DNA of 7,717 bases from UBA6624 sp964517115 [NCBI: uncultured bacterium] (GTDB lineage Bacteria > UBP7 > UBA6624). Below the pieces are notes generated by a model. The model saw only the letters and a list, made by a program, of their open reading frames with translations, was not told the DNA's origin and ran no database searches. The DNA lies in NCBI GenBank assembly GCA_964517115.1, contig CAZFBE010000036.1, positions 1 through 7,717 on the forward strand, read 5' to 3'. Positions within the stretch are counted from its first letter, which is position 1. Every line of letters starts with the position of its first letter. The translations under genes were made by a program, and so were the position numbers. Shown in pieces: positions 1 to 7,237 of the stretch.

Positions 1-4
1 CTCA

Positions 5-1183
5 TCAAACCTCAACAATCAAAGAAATTCCCTGGCCTCCACCAATACACATTGAAATAAGGCCCAGGCCTCCACCGTCAAGAATTTTCAACTGCCTTAA
101 ACAGGTCAAAGTCAACCTTGAACCCGTGGCACCCAAAGGATGCCCAATTGCAGTTGCCCCACCCCAAGAATTTGTTATATCTCTATTTAAACTTAGCCCT
201 TTTTCTACTGCAATATACTGAGGAACAAAAGCTTCATTTATTTCAACCCTTTTCAAATCTTTTACAGAACATCCTGCAGCACTCAATGCCTTTTCACTAC
301 TTGGAACAGGGCCATAACCCATTCTGTCAGGACTCACTCCAGCGTGTCCCCATGAGACAAGGCTTCCCATGATTCTCAGATTTCTCTTCTTAGCCTCTTC
401 TTCTTTCATCATCACAAGAGCACAGGCTCCATCAACAACCCCGCTTGCAGTTCCAGCAGTCACAGTTCCATTTTCCTTAAAAACAGATCTCAACCTAGAT
501 AAAGACTCTAAATTTGTATTTGCTTTTGGATGTTCGTCATTTTCAACCAGCTTAGCACGTTTTCCTTTCCCAACTTCTATAGGCTCTATCTCATCTTTGA
601 AATAGCCGCCAGCTAAAGCTTTTTGATACCTTTCCTGTGTTAAAACAGCGAATTCTTCACACTCTTCTCTCGATATAGAAAAATCTTCTGCAAGATTTTC
701 TGCGGTTATTGCCATTGGCAATTTGCAATAACCATCAGTAAGACTATCCCAAAGAAAGTCCCTTAATTCAAGCGACCCCCACTTTTGTCCAGACCTGATT
801 CCATGAGTGTAATGAAATGCCCTGCTCATAGACTCCGTTCCACCAACCAAGACAACATCAGCATCTCCTCTTTCCAAGAGGTATGCACCTTGAACAATTG
901 ACTCAGCTCCCGAACCACACAAACGATTAACTGTAAGCGCAGGTTTTTCTATAGGAATTCCTGAATTTAATCCAATATGCCTCGCACAATAATAAGCATT
1001 ACTATCAGTTTGACCAACCATGCCAAAAATACAAGCATCAAATTCTGAAGGGTCAACTCCAGAATCCTTAATTGCAGCTTTTGCAGCATGTGAACCCAAG
1101 TCATTAGCAGGAACCCTGGCTAAACTTTCCAAATATGCACCAAATGGAGTTCTCTTACCTCCAACAAAAACAACTTTACTCAT
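5..1183 (-). CDS. Thiolase (acetyl-CoA acetyltransferase / 3-ketoacyl-CoA thiolase family)
   Basis: A complete 392-residue thiolase, the usual length for the family. These enzymes condense two acyl-CoAs or cleave a 3-ketoacyl-CoA in the cytoplasm, in beta-oxidation or short-chain acyl-CoA metabolism. All catalytic signatures are visible: the nucleophilic cysteine C89 in NRLCGSGAES, the oxyanion-hole motif NEAF (316-319), H348 in GHPLGATGS and the acid/base cysteine C379 in MCIGGGQG. GGTESMSRA (114-122) is also typical. The start is ATG, with AAGGAGAA lying 8 bases upstream and overlapping the stop of the previous gene. It is the third gene of a minus-strand operon, 13 bases behind the molybdopterin enzyme. 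Its TGA overlaps an ATG at bases 5-3, so another coupled gene may follow off the edge. The family is certain. Whether it is degradative (FadA-like) or acetoacetyl-CoA-specific (AtoB-like) cannot be read from the sequence alone, so no symbol is given. Confidence 0.96.
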   Translation of the reverse strand: MSKVVFVGGKRTPFGAYLESLARVPANDLGSHAAKAAIKDSGVDPSEFDACIFGMVGQTDSNAYYCARHIGLNSGIPIEKPALTVNRLCGSGAESIVQGAYLLERGDADVVLVGGTESMSRAFHYTHGIRSGQKWGSLELRDFLWDSLTDGYCKLPMAITAENLAEDFSISREECEEFAVLTQERYQKALAGGYFKDEIEPIEVGKGKRAKLVENDEHPKANTNLESLSRLRSVFKENGTVTAGTASGVVDGACALVMMKEEEAKKRNLRIMGSLVSWGHAGVSPDRMGYGPVPSSEKALSAAGCSVKDLKRVEINEAFVPQYIAVEKGLSLNRDITNSWGGATAIGHPLGATGSRLTLTCLRQLKILDGGGLGLISMCIGGGQGISLIVEV

Positions 1184-1190
1184 ATCAATA

Positions 1191-1198
1191 TTCTCCTT
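1191..1198 (-). promoter_or_regulatory. Ribosome binding site of the thiolase gene, overlapping the preceding stop
   Basis: On the minus strand the sequence reads TAAGGAGAATATTGATATG. The TAA stop of the molybdopterin enzyme runs directly into AAGGAGAA, about 8 bases ahead of the thiolase ATG. The arrangement supports this start and suggests translational reinitiation along one transcript. Confidence 0.8.
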
Positions 1199-1787
1199 AT
1201 GAAAATCTCTCCTCTTTCCAAGGGTCTCCCTTATTATGATACCCTCTAAGCTCCCAAAAACCTAATTTTTTTTCTTTCATCACCTCAATCCCTGAAGCCC
1301 ATTTTGCACTTTTCCACAAATAAAGATGAGGTATTAAAAACCTTATTGGGCCACCATGTTCATGACTTATGCCAGAATCATTATGTTTCCAAGCAATAAT
1401 GCTTGAGTCTAACAAAGCATCTTGCATCTCTATATTTGTTGAATATCCAACTAACCCATAACACATAATCTGTTTTGAATCGCTCTTATAGCCTACCTTT
1501 TTTAAAATTTTCGATAAGCGAACCCCCTCCCAGTTATTGTCAAGAAGGCTCCAATGGGTTACACAATGAACATCCGCATTCACCTGAATTGGATCAAGCT
1601 TCAAAAGATCTTCAAAAGAAAACTCTCTTGGTTCTGAGACGTTCCCGTAGACCTTCATCTTCCATGTATCGGAATCTATAAAATCTTCCGGGGGGTTGAC
1701 ATCCAGTCTAGGCCATTTCTTCACAACATTCTGGCCTGGAGGCACCCTGGACATCTTGCTTCTGTAAATAAAAAGTTCTTTACTCAT
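1197..1787 (-). CDS. Cytoplasmic sulfite-oxidase-like molybdopterin oxidoreductase
   Basis: A 196-residue protein that is essentially one molybdopterin-binding domain of the sulfite oxidase / MsrP (YedY) fold (oxidoreductase molybdopterin-binding family). C75 in VHCVTHWS is the expected thiolate ligand of the molybdenum. The stretch from HEHGGPIRF (143-150) through PHLYLWKSAKWASG (153-166) to FWELRGYHNKGDPW (177-190) is the characteristic C-terminal signature of the short 'sulfite oxidase-like' subgroup. It has no twin-arginine signal, haem domain or dimerisation domain, so it is a soluble cytoplasmic enzyme. Its substrate is unknown; sulfite, methionine sulfoxide or another oxo compound are possible. 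Its ATG lies 8 bases inside the end of the glutaredoxin-like gene with only a weak AGAAA upstream, so translation is probably coupled to that gene. This places a thiol redox protein and a molybdenum enzyme in fixed stoichiometric proximity. The family is confident; the reaction is not. Confidence 0.9.
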   Translation of the reverse strand: MSKELFIYRSKMSRVPPGQNVVKKWPRLDVNPPEDFIDSDTWKMKVYGNVSEPREFSFEDLLKLDPIQVNADVHCVTHWSLLDNNWEGVRLSKILKKVGYKSDSKQIMCYGLVGYSTNIEMQDALLDSSIIAWKHNDSGISHEHGGPIRFLIPHLYLWKSAKWASGIEVMKEKKLGFWELRGYHNKGDPWKEERFS

Positions 1788-2235
1788 AAATATTTCTAAG
1801 AATTTGAATGGGTGGATTTATTAACACAAAATCTCCATAATCTAAAGTTGGGATAACCCTTCTCCCCAATGAAACAAGAAGGACTTGTTTCAAGTAGCCC
1901 TCATCAGAATCTATATCTAGAGAATTCCAATGTATATTTTTTTGAGAAAAATATCTTTTTAAAACATGGCAATCTCCACACCATTCGGTTGTATATACAT
2001 TTAAATCTCTTTTTTTCAAAACACCAATCTCCCTTTTCTCTTTTCCAGAAAATCCACACAAGTCAAGACCCTTCAAGTTCGGGAAAAGACCGATCGGCCT
2101 TGAAATATCCCCAAGAACACCCAAGGGAAACAATGGGTTCCATCTTTTTTTTAATTTTTTTATAGATGCTCTTAAGATTTGAGAAATATCCTTATTTTCT
2201 AAGTCTTTTTCATCTATTATGCTGATTTTCTCCAC
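1780..2235 (-). CDS. Glutaredoxin/mycoredoxin-like protein with a ~75-residue N-terminal extension
   Basis: A 151-residue protein. Residues about 77-151 form a glutaredoxin-type thioredoxin fold: beta strand LNVYTTEW, the redox motif C86-G-D-C89, DID (107-109), and VIPT with the cis-proline P129 before the next strand. WCGDC with a following VIPT resembles mycoredoxin and NrdH-like reductases more than classical CPYC glutaredoxins. Residues 1-75 are an extension I do not recognise. It begins acidic, has a lysine-rich helix-like stretch (ASIKKLKKRW, 23-32), then a Pro/Gly-rich part and one extra cysteine, C60. No signal peptide or membrane segment is seen, so it should be cytoplasmic. The start is GTG. 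An in-frame TAA lies 6 bases upstream, there is no internal methionine in the frame, and AGGA sits 8 bases before it. It is the first gene of the operon, overlaps the molybdopterin enzyme by 8 bases and may reduce it or share its substrate (inference). Confidence 0.82.
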   Translation of the reverse strand: MEKISIIDEKDLENKDISQILRASIKKLKKRWNPLFPLGVLGDISRPIGLFPNLKGLDLCGFSGKEKREIGVLKKRDLNVYTTEWCGDCHVLKRYFSQKNIHWNSLDIDSDEGYLKQVLLVSLGRRVIPTLDYGDFVLINPPIQILRNIYE

Positions 2236-2267
2236 GACTTAAATCCTACTATCATTAAAATCTGAAT
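2236..2267. promoter_or_regulatory. Short divergent promoter region
   Basis: The glutaredoxin-like gene (minus) and the 514-residue gene (plus) start 32 bases apart, or 56 if the second uses the ATG at 2292. At least one promoter for each direction must lie here or inside the opposite coding start. I see no convincing -35/-10 pair. TATTAT at 2215-2220 is a possible -10 for the plus gene but has only a poor -35. The assignment rests on layout, not on a recognised motif. Confidence 0.4.
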
Positions 2268-3812
2268 ATGCTTTTTTTTGAATACTTCTTCATGCCTTGT
2301 ATTTCAGAAATTGAAATCAATAAAAACAACTTGATAAAAGGTTCTGCAGTATGCATTATAGAAAAATCAGATAATGATGTTGATTTCTATATTTCCGAAA
2401 AGATTGAAATAGATGAAATTTTTTTCACCAGAGGGGGAACAAATTTATATTATGAAAAAAAAGAATCAGATAATGACCTGAATGGATGGTTTTTGCCTTC
2501 TGTCCCTGAAGGAGTTTATGAAATAACCATTAATTATTCTGGATTTTTTTCTGATAAAAATAATCTATATCATGAACTAGACATGAAAAAAGGCTTTGTT
2601 CCACTACATCCAAGAGAGGGGGACTGCATGACCCTTAGCTTAAAAACCTTGGAAGGTTTCGTTGTGAATTCTTTCGAAGAAAAGGGATCTTTGGTTTTTC
2701 TTTGTGATACAGGAAATAAAATATTCCAGCTATCCGGGAATGAAAAAGTCATTGAATATGAAAACCTCAAAATAATAACAACAAAATCAAAATCGGTTCA
2801 TCAATCTTGGCCAAATAAAATATCTGAAAAAATAAACATAGTTGAGGGTCAGATGGGCTTCATGAACAAAGATAAATTGATTTTAATAGAAGGGGATAGC
2901 TGGTTTAGTCAAAAAGGAGTTATCGTTATTCCAGAAAACTACCTTGAAAACAATCTAAGGTTCTCAGAGATATCAAAACACCTAGCATACCAATGGCAAG
3001 ATGTAAAAAAGCCTATTGAAGAAGACCCTGTTGGAAGAGTTATTCATTCTTATATCGATGAAAAAACCACCCCTCTCTCTAGGAGAATTGGTGATAGAGC
3101 CCACCTTCAAAAAACAAATGGCAAAGATACCCTTAGGCTTCAAGGTGTTTTTTTTGAATATGAACAAAAATACCAACAAAAAAATTGCGGGGAAACATCT
3201 TGGCCTTTTGCAAGGTTGTTAAAAACAAAAGTTGCAAGACTCGCAGACGGCTATGAAACATCTTTACATTTTGATTGGGATGGAAAATGTACACCAATAT
3301 TGAATGTAAAAATATCCAACAGTAAAAACATCCTTGAAAACAACATTACTTTACATCCTGGAACATCCGTACACAAGATGACATCTAAATGGATTCCAAG
3401 ATATTTAGAAATCGATCCAAGAGGCTTTTTTCCAGGAGGGCTCGAAAGGGACAAATCTACACCTCTTCTTTTTGAATCCCTTGCTTCAAAAAACATTACT
3501 GAATGGATACAGCCAATAGGGATGATTGCATCTCTAGGCCCAGGAGGGATATCCTGGCCTGATAAAAAATCAATACAACTTCCTGATGGGAGTCTTAGAG
3601 AGTGGAATCAAGAAAGCTTATTGTTAATCGCCTCAAAGAACGAAACTTTCATAATCTCATCAAGCAAAACAAAACTACCAGCAATAGATACATCCCTCCT
3701 TGATTGGGGTTGGGTTTTCTTTGAAGAAGAAAAGCCTGCAAGATGGGGAACAAACACGGGATCTAAAATGTATAAATTGCCAATTCCAGAAATATTTTCC
3801 TGGGGAAACTAA
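2268..3812 (+). CDS. Uncharacterised 514-residue protein, tryptophan-rich, unknown family
   Basis: A long, intact open frame that I cannot assign to any family. It is the only long frame here, so it is very likely a real gene. Two starts are possible: ATG at 2268, or ATG at 2292 (residue 9, giving MPCISEIEI, 506 residues). Neither has a Shine-Dalgarno sequence. The second avoids an odd FFEYFF leader that lacks the basic residues of a signal peptide. No membrane segment or nucleotide-binding motif is visible. It looks soluble and beta-rich, with alternating hydrophobic strands and Gly/Asn/Asp turns. It has 14 tryptophans, including three SWP tripeptides (180-182, 311-313, 429-431) and a DWGW cluster near the C-terminus (479-482). 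A central region at 254-290 is rich in Arg, Asp and His. A Gly/Pro-rich segment lies around 383-430 (DPRGFFPGG, LGPGGISWP). The gene is transcribed away from the glutaredoxin operon and toward sodA, alone on its strand. It is visibly richer in A/T runs and Lys/Asn/Ile codons than the flanking genes. Confidence 0.82.
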   Translation: MLFFEYFFMPCISEIEINKNNLIKGSAVCIIEKSDNDVDFYISEKIEIDEIFFTRGGTNLYYEKKESDNDLNGWFLPSVPEGVYEITINYSGFFSDKNNLYHELDMKKGFVPLHPREGDCMTLSLKTLEGFVVNSFEEKGSLVFLCDTGNKIFQLSGNEKVIEYENLKIITTKSKSVHQSWPNKISEKINIVEGQMGFMNKDKLILIEGDSWFSQKGVIVIPENYLENNLRFSEISKHLAYQWQDVKKPIEEDPVGRVIHSYIDEKTTPLSRRIGDRAHLQKTNGKDTLRLQGVFFEYEQKYQQKNCGETSWPFARLLKTKVARLADGYETSLHFDWDGKCTPILNVKISNSKNILENNITLHPGTSVHKMTSKWIPRYLEIDPRGFFPGGLERDKSTPLLFESLASKNITEWIQPIGMIASLGPGGISWPDKKSIQLPDGSLREWNQESLLLIASKNETFIISSSKTKLPAIDTSLLDWGWVFFEEEKPARWGTNTGSKMYKLPIPEIFSWGN

Positions 3813-3973
3813 ATCAAAATATAAAAATAGTCAATTATGTTCAAAAAGCACCTGAAATCCCGGTAAAGATGAACCATATCCAAAAGACCAACTGAGCAAG
3901 CAACTGCAAAAGAACACAAGCCGCAACCAGCCACAATAAACCTAAAGCAAGCTTTTTAAGAAATTGGCCGATA
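3813..3973. other. Convergent spacer between the 514-residue gene and sodA
   Basis: Two genes end toward each other here, so terminators for both would be expected. No GC-rich stem followed by a T run is seen on either strand. The only small inverted repeat is AAAG/CTTT around 3944-3955, with a four-base loop. Most of the spacer is open in one minus-strand frame, described as a separate entry. Confidence 0.5.
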
Positions 3974-3996
3974 TCAGCAGTTATTGAACCTTTCTT
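3841..3996 (-). other. Possible small membrane-protein reading frame or gene remnant
   Basis: A minus-strand frame is open for 51 codons between a TAG at 3999-3997 and a TGA at 3843-3841. It overlaps the last codons of sodA. It reads [12 protein letters not shown], a basic LKK, then about 30 mostly hydrophobic residues (LALGLLWLVA... QLVFWIWFIF), ending TGISGAF. That is the shape of a basic-flanked membrane segment. There is no ATG or GTG; the only standard start is TTG at 3936, which would remove the basic flank. The segment loosely recalls short one-gene membrane families such as DUF4389, but the match is by eye only. It may be a coupled small protein with a rare start, the decayed or frameshifted end of a gene, or chance. 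One extra T in the CTTTTT run near 3844-3849 would extend the frame by about 15 more codons. Confidence 0.25.
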
Positions 3997-4582
3997 CTAC
4001 AGCGTTCCAGTCAACAACATTCCACCAAGCACCTATGTATCCGCCCCTTAGGTTTTGATAGTTGAGATAATATGCATGTTCCCAGACGTCTAAACCTAAT
4101 ATGGGAGTTCCCTCTCCAGTCATTAATGGATTCTCTTGGTTTGCTGTTGAAGTTATTGAAAGCTTTCCATCTTTGCAGACAAGCCAAGCCCAGCCTGAAC
4201 CAAATCTTGTCATAGCTGCATTTGCAAACTCTTCTTTAAACTTGTCAAAAGACCCGAAGGAAGAATCAATCAAATCAGCTACATCTCCTGAAGGAGACCC
4301 TCCTCCATTGGGAGACATGATGGACCAGAATAAAGAATGGTTGTAATGTCCTCCTCCATGGTTTCTTACAGCAGTTTTAACTGAATCAGGAAGATTGTTA
4401 ACCATCTGGCAAAGATTCCCCAATCCTGCGTTTGCAAGATTTGGCTCTTTCTCCAAAGCAGCATTCAGGCCGTTTACATATGCCTGATGGTGTTTTGTAT
4501 GGTGTATCTCCATTGTTTTAGCATCTATATGAGGCTCTAGGGCATCATATGAATAATTTAATTCTGGTAAAGAATGACTCAT
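3974..4582 (-). CDS. sodA: Superoxide dismutase, manganese type
   Basis: A complete 202-residue Fe/Mn-family superoxide dismutase, which converts superoxide to hydrogen peroxide and oxygen. The metal ligands are all present: H27 (MEIHHTKHH), H82 (YNHSLFW), D165 and H169 (LDVWEHAYY). Metal-type markers favour manganese. The glutamine lies at Q149 in STANQENP, as in E. coli SodA, and the region before H82 is GGGH rather than the AAQVWNH of iron enzymes. Cambialistic activity cannot be excluded. No signal peptide is present, so it acts in the cytoplasm. The start is ATG with GGAGG 7 bases upstream. It follows the metalloprotease gene by 20 bases in the same direction, too little room for a usual promoter unless one lies inside the protease gene, so the two are probably co-transcribed. 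It ends with an unusual terminal cysteine (NNC) directly before TGA, but the length is normal for the family. Confidence 0.96.
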   Translation of the reverse strand: MSHSLPELNYSYDALEPHIDAKTMEIHHTKHHQAYVNGLNAALEKEPNLANAGLGNLCQMVNNLPDSVKTAVRNHGGGHYNHSLFWSIMSPNGGGSPSGDVADLIDSSFGSFDKFKEEFANAAMTRFGSGWAWLVCKDGKLSITSTANQENPLMTGEGTPILGLDVWEHAYYLNYQNLRGGYIGAWWNVVDWNAVEERFNNC

Positions 4583-4589
4583 TTTTTTT

Positions 4590-4594
4590 CCTCC
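4590..4594 (-). promoter_or_regulatory. Ribosome binding site of sodA
   Basis: On the minus strand GGAGG is followed by seven bases (AAAAAAA) and the ATG of sodA. The strength and spacing are consensus-like and fix the start. It lies in the 20-base gap after the metalloprotease stop. Confidence 0.85.
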
Positions 4595-4602
4595 ATTTTT
4601 CC

Positions 4603-7200
4603 TTAAAGATCTAAAGCTCTTCTTATTTCGTAAGCAATGTTTGTCATGTGAGCAGCAACCATTGGATCACTGTCGTCAGACATCTCAGTAGCACTTTCAT
4701 GCATGTCGATCAAAGCATCTGTAGACAATGCAAGCATATCAGGGCCGCTGTTTCCCATTTGAATCAAATAACTTGTCCATAAAGACTGCGAATCCCTATT
4801 GAAAGAATTGGAAGCATCCACATTCCATAGAGCTTCATGGACTGCGCCAAATACATCACTGACAGCTAGAGAGTCTCCTCCACTTGCTTCATGGTACCAA
4901 GCTGCATCTCTCATTCTCACTAATCTCGCACTATCAAAAAGATACATCAAGGTCATCATTTTTCTAGAAGCAACAGTGCTGTGGATATCGGTATTGAGAT
5001 CTTGCATGAAACTTCTGCCACCCAAGCCGTAAGATCTAAAAGAGTTAACCATGTATGGATAAAAATCAACAAGCATGGCAGTGTCCACTGTCAAAGATTC
5101 AACAAGAAGACTCAAAGCTCTTTCTTGCTCTGAATAAGATATAAAGGATATCGGTGCAGGAGCTCCAGGATCACCCTTGTGTGCTCTGCTCATATCATGA
5201 CCTCCAAGATACTTGGCAGCAAAAGGACCTCCTCTTGACATGTCGTAAAGAATTTGGCTTACGCCACCTCTTAAATCAGTCCATTCTTCACCTTCTGAAA
5301 CAACCCTTTCCTCTATATCAGAAACCAAACTCTTAGCAAGTTTAATCCTGTCTTCAAAGAATGAAAGAGGATCTGATAGGTCCCAGTAATTTGTGTAAGG
5401 GTCCCATCCAAAAGCTGTTGCTGAATCCTGGTCAGTTGCGAAATGATGATGAGGATGAGTATTGTCAGAAGCCAATTCCTTTAGCCACTCATGCTGAACA
5501 CCGCTTACTTCATCCGGCAAATGTGTATAACCATATTGGACTGCCCAATCGTCATAATCTCCAGTAACTGGTGAAGAGTAGTGTCCTTGGTTTTCTCTGT
5601 CAGAAGAAACATTTGATTCTGCATAATCCATCACCGAAGACATAAGTCCATGTTCTGAAGTATATTCTTTGTTGTTTATCTCTTCCCAAGGGATGCCGTG
5701 GCTGGATTTGAAATTATGCCTCAATCCTATAGTATGCCCTACCTCATGCATTGTTACCTCAACCAAGGCCTCAGTTATAAAACTATGAGGAATTGGATCA
5801 TCGGCACCAATGACACCATCAGCGATCAAAGCATTCCTCAAAACAACAGGAGAGAAATTTCCACCAGAAATTGGGCTCAACATAGCACAATATCTTTCCA
5901 TGTCAAAACCTTCAGGAAGGTCTCCATAACCATACAGACTTGCTTCAAAGTCTTTGAATTTTCCTTCTTTTCCAATTTTTAATATTTCCTCATAGTGGGG
6001 CAAGTTGAACAAAGGGTGAGCCGTAACTTCAGCATCTCCTGTCCAGGCCTTTATCCATGAAGCTGTAAAAACGATATCAGCATTGAGAATTTCTCCGGTT
6101 CTTGGATCAACGTTTGAAGGGCCAATAGCAAATGTGCTTGCAAGACTTGGAGCCCATGAAACACTTGAATATCTTGAATCTCCTGCAGAGTAATCCTCGG
6201 GCCAATCTTCATCTCCAGGAAGAACTGCCTTAACAGCACCCTTCCAACCAGCAGCTTCAAATGACTTGTTCCACTTTTCAATACCCATTGCAACATAAGG
6301 TCTCCATGTTTCAGAAACTGTTGGATCAACATAGTATGTAATTGGTTTGATTGGCTCAAGCATCTCTGCTTCAGGGTCTTTTGGCTCTAATCTCCACTTG
6401 TTTGCGAGCCTGACTATCCCACCATCAGTCTGTTCTGGGTTTACATCCATGTCGTAATATTGAGTGTCAAAGTAACCTATTCTTTGATCTGATGTTCTTG
6501 TTGTCATAAGCTCATCAGGAAGCCTTTGGACTGAAAAATGCGTACCTGACTCACTAGAACCCGTATTGAAAACAATATCGAACTCCATATTGGTTGGATA
6601 GACATCTGACCTATTCACATAACTTAAATCCCTGTTATACCCACGCCTTGAACCAAAACCGCTATTGATCCAATCACTGACATCCAAAAGATAATGTGTC
6701 ACCTCTTCATCTTTCTCTCTTGTTGCAGCAGGCATCATAGCCATCATTCTTGTACCATTAGAAACACCTAGCTCGTTTGCATTCGCCAACTCTCCATCAG
6801 CATCCCATCTTGCACTCCAATTTGGTTCAACAACATCTATCCTTTTGCCATCAGGGTTCATCCTGAATTCAAAAGACATGTCTCCGCTTGGCATATGCAA
6901 AAGTGAACGCTGTGCATCAGCATGTGAAGTCAACATTATCACTACCATTGGATGGTTAAGCTCAGAAGCAGGGATTTCCATCATGAACTGACCCCTCCTG
7001 TCATCGCTTCCAACATAAAGGTTGAGCCACCCTTCTCTTTTCTCAAGACCTTTAGTGGCTTGATCGATTGGGTCAACCGGTGCTTTTTGGACAACTGGCG
7101 GCTTTGGTGTAGTCCAGCTTCCAGTTTTCCAATCCCAAACAGGTGCTGCCTGCAAGGTAAAAGTTTTAAATAAAATAGCAATCAAAAAAATATTTTTCAT
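4603..7200 (-). CDS. Secreted zinc-dependent metalloprotease, metzincin type (DUF5117/DUF4953 family)
   Basis: An 865-residue exported protease. The start chosen is ATG at 7200, although the frame stays open to 7287. Here GGAGGA lies 3 bases ahead, and the protein begins [20 protein letters not shown], a Sec signal peptide likely cut near residue 18-19. K12 within the hydrophobic core is slightly odd. Upstream residues would bury this signal. The catalytic site is [11 protein letters not shown]: zinc ligands H485, H489 and H495 with catalytic E486. SSVMDYA (521-527) follows as the Met-turn (M524), defining a metzincin. The N-terminal half (about 50-290, from [20 protein letters not shown]) matches my memory of the DUF5117 domain. 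The catalytic and C-terminal part matches DUF4953 ('Met-zincin'), a large family of periplasmic or outer-membrane-associated bacterial proteases of unknown substrate, usually about 800-900 residues. No lipobox or C-terminal sorting signal is seen. It lies between a helicase gene and sodA, and is likely co-transcribed with sodA. Confidence 0.93.
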   Translation of the reverse strand: MKNIFLIAILFKTFTLQAAPVWDWKTGSWTTPKPPVVQKAPVDPIDQATKGLEKREGWLNLYVGSDDRRGQFMMEIPASELNHPMVVIMLTSHADAQRSLLHMPSGDMSFEFRMNPDGKRIDVVEPNWSARWDADGELANANELGVSNGTRMMAMMPAATREKDEEVTHYLLDVSDWINSGFGSRRGYNRDLSYVNRSDVYPTNMEFDIVFNTGSSESGTHFSVQRLPDELMTTRTSDQRIGYFDTQYYDMDVNPEQTDGGIVRLANKWRLEPKDPEAEMLEPIKPITYYVDPTVSETWRPYVAMGIEKWNKSFEAAGWKGAVKAVLPGDEDWPEDYSAGDSRYSSVSWAPSLASTFAIGPSNVDPRTGEILNADIVFTASWIKAWTGDAEVTAHPLFNLPHYEEILKIGKEGKFKDFEASLYGYGDLPEGFDMERYCAMLSPISGGNFSPVVLRNALIADGVIGADDPIPHSFITEALVEVTMHEVGHTIGLRHNFKSSHGIPWEEINNKEYTSEHGLMSSVMDYAESNVSSDRENQGHYSSPVTGDYDDWAVQYGYTHLPDEVSGVQHEWLKELASDNTHPHHHFATDQDSATAFGWDPYTNYWDLSDPLSFFEDRIKLAKSLVSDIEERVVSEGEEWTDLRGGVSQILYDMSRGGPFAAKYLGGHDMSRAHKGDPGAPAPISFISYSEQERALSLLVESLTVDTAMLVDFYPYMVNSFRSYGLGGRSFMQDLNTDIHSTVASRKMMTLMYLFDSARLVRMRDAAWYHEASGGDSLAVSDVFGAVHEALWNVDASNSFNRDSQSLWTSYLIQMGNSGPDMLALSTDALIDMHESATEMSDDSDPMVAAHMTNIAYEIRRALDL

Positions 7201-7203
7201 AAG

Positions 7204-7209
7204 TCCTCC
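7204..7209 (-). promoter_or_regulatory. Ribosome binding site that fixes the metalloprotease start
   Basis: The minus strand reads CACGGAGGACTTATG. GGAGGA is strong though close to the ATG (3-4 bases). It favours the start at 7200 over the longer open frame, in agreement with the signal peptide. Its first G is also the last base of a 7-base inverted-repeat arm (7209-7215). Confidence 0.8.
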
Positions 7210-7237
7210 GTGATTCAATTTGGTATTAATTAACAAA

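Noticed and set aside
241-460. Thr instead of Asn in the thiolase segment TAGTASG (residues 242-248), as a possible missing active-site residue
   Set aside because: The position lies at the substituted Asn of TAGNASG-type biosynthetic thiolases. TAGT- variants occur in degradative thiolases such as FadA, and all four true catalytic motifs are intact.
3940-3962. AAAGC/GCTTT inverted repeat as a terminator for the convergent genes
   Set aside because: The stem is only four to five AT-rich pairs with a tiny loop and has no proper T run on either side. It is too weak to call a terminator.
3974-3999. Possible prfB-like +1 frameshift at the sodA UGA, fusing the enzyme to the hydrophobic frame behind it
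   Set aside because: The hydrophobic frame is +1 relative to sodA and an AG-rich stretch lies upstream. However, the codon before the stop (UGC) cannot re-pair well after a +1 slip, and the sodA protein already ends at the normal family length.
6051-6359. 102-codon minus-strand frame inside the metalloprotease gene, and other overlapping frames of 60-100 codons on both strands
   Set aside because: They lie entirely opposite or inside confidently identified genes, have no ribosome binding site or recognisable motif, and are explained as out-of-frame shadows.
7226-7233. TTAATTAA palindrome in the helicase-protease spacer
   Set aside because: An 8-base AT-only palindrome is expected by chance in DNA of this composition.
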